A stretch of 25,784 nt of DNA from JBKJZO01 sp046715235 (lineage in GTDB: Bacteria; Actinomycetota; Actinomycetes; BP-191). The notes under the pieces were generated by a model. That model saw nothing but the letters and a program-made list of their open reading frames with translations, was not told where the DNA came from and ran no database searches. This document shows positions 22,513 through 25,784 of this stretch, piece by piece (the first letter of the stretch is position 1; every line of letters begins with the position of its first letter). The stretch spans positions 1 to 25,784 of the forward strand of contig JBKJZO010000037.1 of the NCBI GenBank assembly GCA_046715235.1, read 5' to 3'. Both the position numbers and the translations under genes were made by a program.

Positions 22513-23791
22513 GCCAGCCGATCCGCCTCGACGTACGGATTCGCCGCAGCGTCGTGGTGGTCGGCTGAATGCTGGTCGGCTTCGTCACGGACGCGGCCGC
22601 CGCTGCCCTCGAGGCACTCGCCGCCGCCTCCGCCATCGCGAGCTCCTCGTCATAGCTCTTGTAGACGCCCGAGTTGTCGCTGTTCCAGTACTGATGCGCC
22701 TCGTACATCGTGTTGCGCGCGCTGTCCTTGATCCACGCGACCGGGTGGTTCTGCGACCAGTTCTTCATCCCCGACCACTCGTAGCCGGCGACCATCACGA
22801 GCCGCCGGTCACCGCGAGCCCGAATCGCGTTGAGCGCGGCTTGCGACGCCTTCTCCCACAACTTCGCGGCCGGCAGCTTGGAGGTCGCCGGCATCTCGAC
22901 CGGTTCGTTCATCAGGTCGAACGCCCAGACTGGTTCCGCTGCGAACGCAGCAGCCAGCCGGGACCACACGTTGGCGAATGCGCTCGTGGGCAGCTCGGCG
23001 GAGCCAATCGCACGGCGTACGCCGAAGGTGCCGTCGGTCAGGTAGTAGGCCCCGAAGTTGTGCATGTCGAGAACAACGCGCAGCCCGGCATTGTTCGCGG
23101 CCCGGACCATGCTCTTCATCCGGTCCAGTTCAGCCGCATCAAGCTCGCCGTACGGTGTGCGCTGAATCCGCTCCCAGCGGAAGGGCAGGCGCACGACCTG
23201 CATCCCGTGCGCGGCGAGGTACGCGAAGGTCTCGGCGCTGTCGTAGTGGTAGGTCTGGTCGAGTACGCCGACCGCGGCGTTCGAGAAGCTGCTGGTCGGA
23301 TCGATAGCCGGGGAGGCCATCTCCGGGCCGGTCACGTTGACGCCGTGCGGCGCCGCGAAGGTGCCGGGCTCGGACTCCATCACGTCGGAGGCCAGGCTGG
23401 TCTGGAACGTCCAGTCGGGTGCGGCGCGGACGAAATTCGCAAGCTGGTGGCCACCCGCCCACTCGCCGGTCACCCAGGTAGAGACGGTGAGGTTGGACGC
23501 CTCCGCCCTGGCGTACCAGGCGTGCGCGACCTCGCTCCACCGGGCGTCGTCGCGCGGCCAGCCGACCTCGCCGACGTACCCGCGCACCTTGTTCTCGCGC
23601 AGCCAGGCGGTCCAGCCGTCGAGCGTCGACAGCGCTCGGCGGGTGATCTCGTCGCCGGTGGGCGCGGGCGCGGGTACCGGCGCGGCCTTGGCCGCCCAGG
23701 CCGGCGAGACTCCGAGCGCGAAGGCCAGTGCGATCGCCGCAAGGACCGCGACAAGTTTGCGGTACGACGATCGGGACGAGACTGCCGCCAT
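22487..23791 (-). CDS. Secreted GH5-like cellulase-family glycosyl hydrolase with permuted barrel order
   Basis: 434 residues from ATG 23791. The signal peptide (YRKLVAVLAAIALAFALGVSPAWA) ends near residue 35, followed by a Pro/Ala linker. Residues about 47-115 match the last part of a normal GH5 barrel (beta7-beta8): LDGWTAWLRENKVRGYVGEV with the candidate nucleophile E75, and WVTGEWAGG. Residues about 155-410 match the first part (beta1-beta6): FAYLAAHGMQVVRLPFRWER, VVLDMHNFGAYYL, WAFDLMNEP with acid/base E296, and MYEAHQYWNSDNSG. Both catalytic Glu are present but in reversed order, as in a circular permutation. The C-terminus is an Ala-rich helix and a basic tail (RRIRTSRRIGWLRQRVRNL). 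It overlaps the Ldt remnant by 26 bp. The polysaccharide substrate is unknown. A weak GGGGTG serves as ribosome site. Confidence 0.85.
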   Translation of the reverse strand: MAAVSSRSSYRKLVAVLAAIALAFALGVSPAWAAKAAPVPAPAPTGDEITRRALSTLDGWTAWLRENKVRGYVGEVGWPRDDARWSEVAHAWYARAEASNLTVSTWVTGEWAGGHQLANFVRAAPDWTFQTSLASDVMESEPGTFAAPHGVNVTGPEMASPAIDPTSSFSNAAVGVLDQTYHYDSAETFAYLAAHGMQVVRLPFRWERIQRTPYGELDAAELDRMKSMVRAANNAGLRVVLDMHNFGAYYLTDGTFGVRRAIGSAELPTSAFANVWSRLAAAFAAEPVWAFDLMNEPVEMPATSKLPAAKLWEKASQAALNAIRARGDRRLVMVAGYEWSGMKNWSQNHPVAWIKDSARNTMYEAHQYWNSDNSGVYKSYDEELAMAEAAASASRAAAAASVTKPTSIQPTTTTLRRIRTSRRIGWLRQRVRNL

Positions 23792-23796
23792 GGGGC

Positions 23797-23875
23797 ACCC
23801 CAGCTGAAGCGATCCGACGGGTGTCGGTTTCGCCTCTAGCTCCCTGCCGGCTCGAGGGCGACCAGACGCCCGGCA
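23797..23875 (-). ncRNA. Structured 5' leader candidate of the GH5 gene
   Basis: On the minus strand upstream of ATG 23791 there are two strong foldable elements. One has an outer stem TGCCG/CGGCA (23875-23871 with 23849-23845) enclosing GGGCG/CGCCC. The other is a hairpin CCGAC-ACCC-GTCGG flanked by AGGCG/CGCTT. It matches no riboswitch class I can name; it may be a regulatory leader or just GC-rich folding. Confidence 0.3.
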
Positions 23876-23893
23876 GATCAACGCACTACCCGA

Positions 23894-23908
23894 AGTCACT
23901 AAGTGACT
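23894..23908. promoter_or_regulatory. 15-bp dyad AGTCACT-A-AGTGACT (candidate operator)
   Basis: A perfect inverted repeat with 7-bp arms and a 1-bp centre in the 227-bp gap between the GH5 start and the end of the metallopeptidase gene. It sits about 103 bp upstream of the GH5 ATG. No matching -35/-10 pair could be fixed next to it, so its role is open. Confidence 0.35.
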
Positions 23909-24018
23909 CACCGTGAGCATCGCGGCTCGAACCGGGGTTTGTCCCCGCTAGGCGGGCACATCACTCGAACGGCCTAAACCGGACTAACTGGTCGTTATCG
24001 ACTGACTACGTAGAGTAA

Positions 24019-24879
24019 TCAAATGTCGCCGCTGAACGTGTCACAGGTCTTCGGGTCGCCTCCGTCGAAGCCCTTCCGGAACCACTTGTGCCGGCTCGCG
24101 GACGACCCGTGAGTCCATTCCTCGGGGTTGGTCCGGCCGCCGGACTGCTCTTGCAGACGGTCGTCGCCGACCGCTTCGGCCGCATCCAGCCCTTCGTCGA
24201 TGTCGCCTTCCTCGAGCTCGCCGCGGGTGAACGCGACGTGCCCCCACACCCCGGCGAAGCAGTCGGCCTGTAGCTCCATTCGAACCGACAGCTCGTTGGC
24301 CTCGTCCGCATTGCGCTGTTGCTCCGCCCGCACCTGGTCCGACACGCCCAACACCGTCTGGATGTGATGACCGACCTCATGGGCGATGACGTAGGCCTGC
24401 GCGAAGTCACCCGGCGCGCCGAACCGAGTCGACAGCTCGTTGAAGAACCCGAGATCGATGTAGACCTTGCGGTCGGGTGGGCAATAGAAGGGACCGACTG
24501 CGCTCGACGCCGGCCCGCAGCCGGTCGAGACGCCGTTCTCGAAAAGGACGAGCTTCGCCGACGCGTATTCGCGGCCGGCGTCCCGGAAGATGCCTGTCCA
24601 GGTCTGCTGGACATGGGTGAAGATCTTCAGCGCCTCCTGGGCGGGAGCATCGGCAGGCAGGCCCGTGGGGAGGGGTTGGGCCTGGGTCGCTTGCGCGGGC
24701 AGCTGGTTCAGGCCCGGGTCGATGTTGAAGCCGCCGCCCTCGCCACCGGTCAGAACGTTGAACAGCACGGCGATGATCAGGCCGAGTACGCCGACGCCGC
24801 CACCGATGGCCGCGCCGCCCCCGCGCATACCCCTGCGGTCCTCGAGCTGCGTGGCATCGGGATCGACGCGCAATCGCAT
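24019..24879 (-). CDS. Neutral zinc metallopeptidase (YpfJ family), membrane-anchored
   Basis: 286 residues, the usual size of this family. A basic start (MRLRVDPDATQLEDRRGMRG) precedes one hydrophobic helix (GGVGVLGLIIAVLFNVLTGG, about 27-46), giving a type II anchor with the catalytic part outside. Zinc site: HEVGHH (167-172), with the downstream RMELQADCFAGVW helix. Cys are at GCGP, FYCPP, DCFAG and TCDTF, which could form disulfides. The RHKWFRKGFDGGDPKTCDTF end is the typical family terminus. ATG 24879 fits the family start; the ribosome site is weak (GGGCGAG). The family is widespread but poorly characterised, and no substrate is known. It diverges from the membrane protein gene at 25094. 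Confidence 0.92.
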   Translation of the reverse strand: MRLRVDPDATQLEDRRGMRGGGAAIGGGVGVLGLIIAVLFNVLTGGEGGGFNIDPGLNQLPAQATQAQPLPTGLPADAPAQEALKIFTHVQQTWTGIFRDAGREYASAKLVLFENGVSTGCGPASSAVGPFYCPPDRKVYIDLGFFNELSTRFGAPGDFAQAYVIAHEVGHHIQTVLGVSDQVRAEQQRNADEANELSVRMELQADCFAGVWGHVAFTRGELEEGDIDEGLDAAEAVGDDRLQEQSGGRTNPEEWTHGSSASRHKWFRKGFDGGDPKTCDTFSGDI

Positions 24880-25093
24880 GGGACTCGCCCTCAGTCTTGG
24901 CCGGCCGCCGGCCGGTCACTCGACGGAGCGATGCCCCCTGCCCCTCCCAACGAAACCAGCCGCAGACAACGCGCAAAACCGCCGAAAATGTTTGTTCACG
25001 ACTTTCCAGACCGTGCCGATAGACACAACAGACGATCAACAGGCGCGGGTATCCTCGCCCGCCCTGCCCGAGCAGAAGGGTGGGTGGTGGCGC
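24880..25093. other. Divergent intergenic region, metallopeptidase / membrane protein
   Basis: 214 bp holding both promoters. TATCCT at about 25050 is a possible -10 for the plus-strand gene, but no -35 was found at the right distance. A GGCCGGCCGCCGGCCGG tract near 24900-24916 is GC-rich and self-complementary. No gene is seen. Confidence 0.35.
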
Positions 25094-25784
25094 GTGAAAG
25101 AGCGGTCTTTGCTGCCTGCCCGTCTTCGTGATCGTCGTCCTGGCGCCGCCCTGCTGTGCTGGTCCGTGCTTTCGCTCTCCGGTGTTGCCTTCGCGGTATT
25201 TGGCTTCGTCGGCGTCGAGACCCAGGCCAACCTGCTCGGTATTGTCGCGGTCGCAGCGATCGGGTCGCTCCTGATTGCTCCGCGGGTCAACCGGCCGACG
25301 AACGGCAAGCCCTGGCGACTGATGGCCGCGGCCGCTTTCTTATTCCTTTCCGGGGCGACGCTGCGAACCGCGCTCGCCGATGCGAGTGGCCGCTTCACAT
25401 CAGTGTGGCCGGACAGCTTGACGTTGACTGGCTACGCCTGCCTCGGCACGGCGCTCATGATGTTCCTGCGCTCGCGACGGGGCGACCGCGATCTCGGTTC
25501 CCGATCGGATGCCGTGGTTGTCTCGCTCGGAGCGATTCTGCTGGCGTGGTCGTTCCTCGTTGTTCCGACGCTGGGAGCCGAAGGACCGACCACGGTGCTG
25601 CGAGCCGTGTCCACTGTCTTTCCTCCGCTCGATGCAATGCTGCTCTTCATCGTTGTGCAACTGGCGTTTACCGACGTCTCCCGCCCACGTTCATTTTGGT
25701 TGCTCCTGCTGTCGATGTCGGCGGTTTTCGTTGGCGACATGGGCTATGCGGTCCACCTTGCGAACATCGCGCAGCCTCCAATGC
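25094..25784 (+). CDS. Polytopic membrane protein, N-terminal part; probable membrane sensor of a GGDEF-type protein (3' end beyond window)
   Basis: 230 codons are open from GTG 25094 (KERSLLPARLRDRRPG) to the window edge. After the basic start there are about seven hydrophobic segments: LLCWSVLSLSGVAFAVFGFV, LLGIVAVAAIGSLLIA, LMAAAAFLFLSGATL, LTLTGYACLGTALMMFL, AVVVSLGAILLAWSFLVV, MLLFIVVQLAF and FWLLLLSMSAVFVGDMGYAV. The pattern, including WPDSLTLTGY, DLGSRSDAVVVSLG and FPPLDAMLLF, resembles the N-terminal membrane region of actinobacterial diguanylate cyclase/phosphodiesterase proteins. The signalling domain would lie outside the window, so this is a family-pattern guess. The ribosome site is AGAAGGGTGG. 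Other polytopic proteins are possible. Confidence 0.65.
   Translation, partial: MKERSLLPARLRDRRPGAALLCWSVLSLSGVAFAVFGFVGVETQANLLGIVAVAAIGSLLIAPRVNRPTNGKPWRLMAAAAFLFLSGATLRTALADASGRFTSVWPDSLTLTGYACLGTALMMFLRSRRGDRDLGSRSDAVVVSLGAILLAWSFLVVPTLGAEGPTTVLRAVSTVFPPLDAMLLFIVVQLAFTDVSRPRSFWLLLLSMSAVFVGDMGYAVHLANIAQPPM

Noticed and set aside
23925..23975. CCCCGGTTCGAGCC (minus strand) resembling a tRNA T-arm, and GGCCTAAACC resembling part of a c-di-GMP riboswitch
   Set aside because: The arms do not pair as a T-stem, and the other conserved GEMM strings (GGCAAACC, CGCAAAGCC) are missing.
1..25784. CRISPR arrays, insertion sequences, prophage or integrase attachment sites
   Set aside because: No regularly spaced repeats, transposase or integrase sequence, or terminal inverted repeats were found by reading.

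Overview
The window is high-GC DNA with dense gene packing. It carries several actinobacterial hallmarks: a DUF222/13E12-type HNH nuclease gene under a LexA box, the short Corynebacterium-type glycogen synthase divergent from glgC, a 1,600-residue NAD-glutamate dehydrogenase, DUF3145, a c-di-AMP (ydaO-type) riboswitch ahead of a secreted cell-wall protein, and promoters whose TAGnnT -10 hexamer lies 6-7 nt before the start codon. I place it in Actinomycetota (Frankia/Nocardioides-like breadth) but cannot name a genus. No tRNA, rRNA, CRISPR array or intact insertion sequence was seen.

Layout. 1-1320: 3'-truncated DUF222 gene (minus) with a LexA box over its start codon, then a frameshifted SnoaL-like remnant. 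1314-4845: coiled-coil protein, class V aminotransferase-fold enzyme, small unknown protein, DUF3145 protein. 4947-7280: membrane GGDEF-EAL protein. 7402-9907: divergent glgA/glgC pair. 9949-15735: NAD-GDH and a diacylglycerol-kinase-family protein, both following glgC. 15726-16916: PLD-type phosphatidyltransferase, convergent with the kinase. 17016-17882: palindrome, promoter, c-di-AMP riboswitch and secreted CAP-domain protein. 17939-19300: leaderless site-2 protease homologue with a helical-repeat tail.

20,217 down to 19,309 and 21,673 down to 20,214 (minus strand) hold the most unusual cassette. A 66-residue peptide with a short conserved-looking leader and an Asp/Gly-rich tail is followed by a JmjC/cupin Fe(II)/2-oxoglutarate oxygenase homologue. 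A sucrase/ferredoxin-like [2Fe-2S] protein comes next, translationally coupled by an ATGA overlap. This looks like an undescribed peptide-modifying (RiPP-like) cassette; the function is inference.

21,833-22,512 is a decayed L,D-transpeptidase with internal deletions. 22,487-23,791 encodes a secreted GH5-like cellulase whose barrel order is inverted: the nucleophile segment (GEVGW, E75) comes before the acid/base segment (NEP, E296), as expected for a circular permutation. 24,019-24,879 is a membrane-anchored zinc metallopeptidase, and 25,094 to the window end is the N-terminal membrane part of a probable signalling protein.

Functional themes: carbon storage and nitrogen/carbon balance (glgA, glgC, GDH), lipid head-group chemistry (DAG kinase, PLD protein), and second-messenger control of the cell envelope (c-di-GMP protein, c-di-AMP riboswitch, CAP protein, M50 protease, Ldt remnant, secreted GH5).
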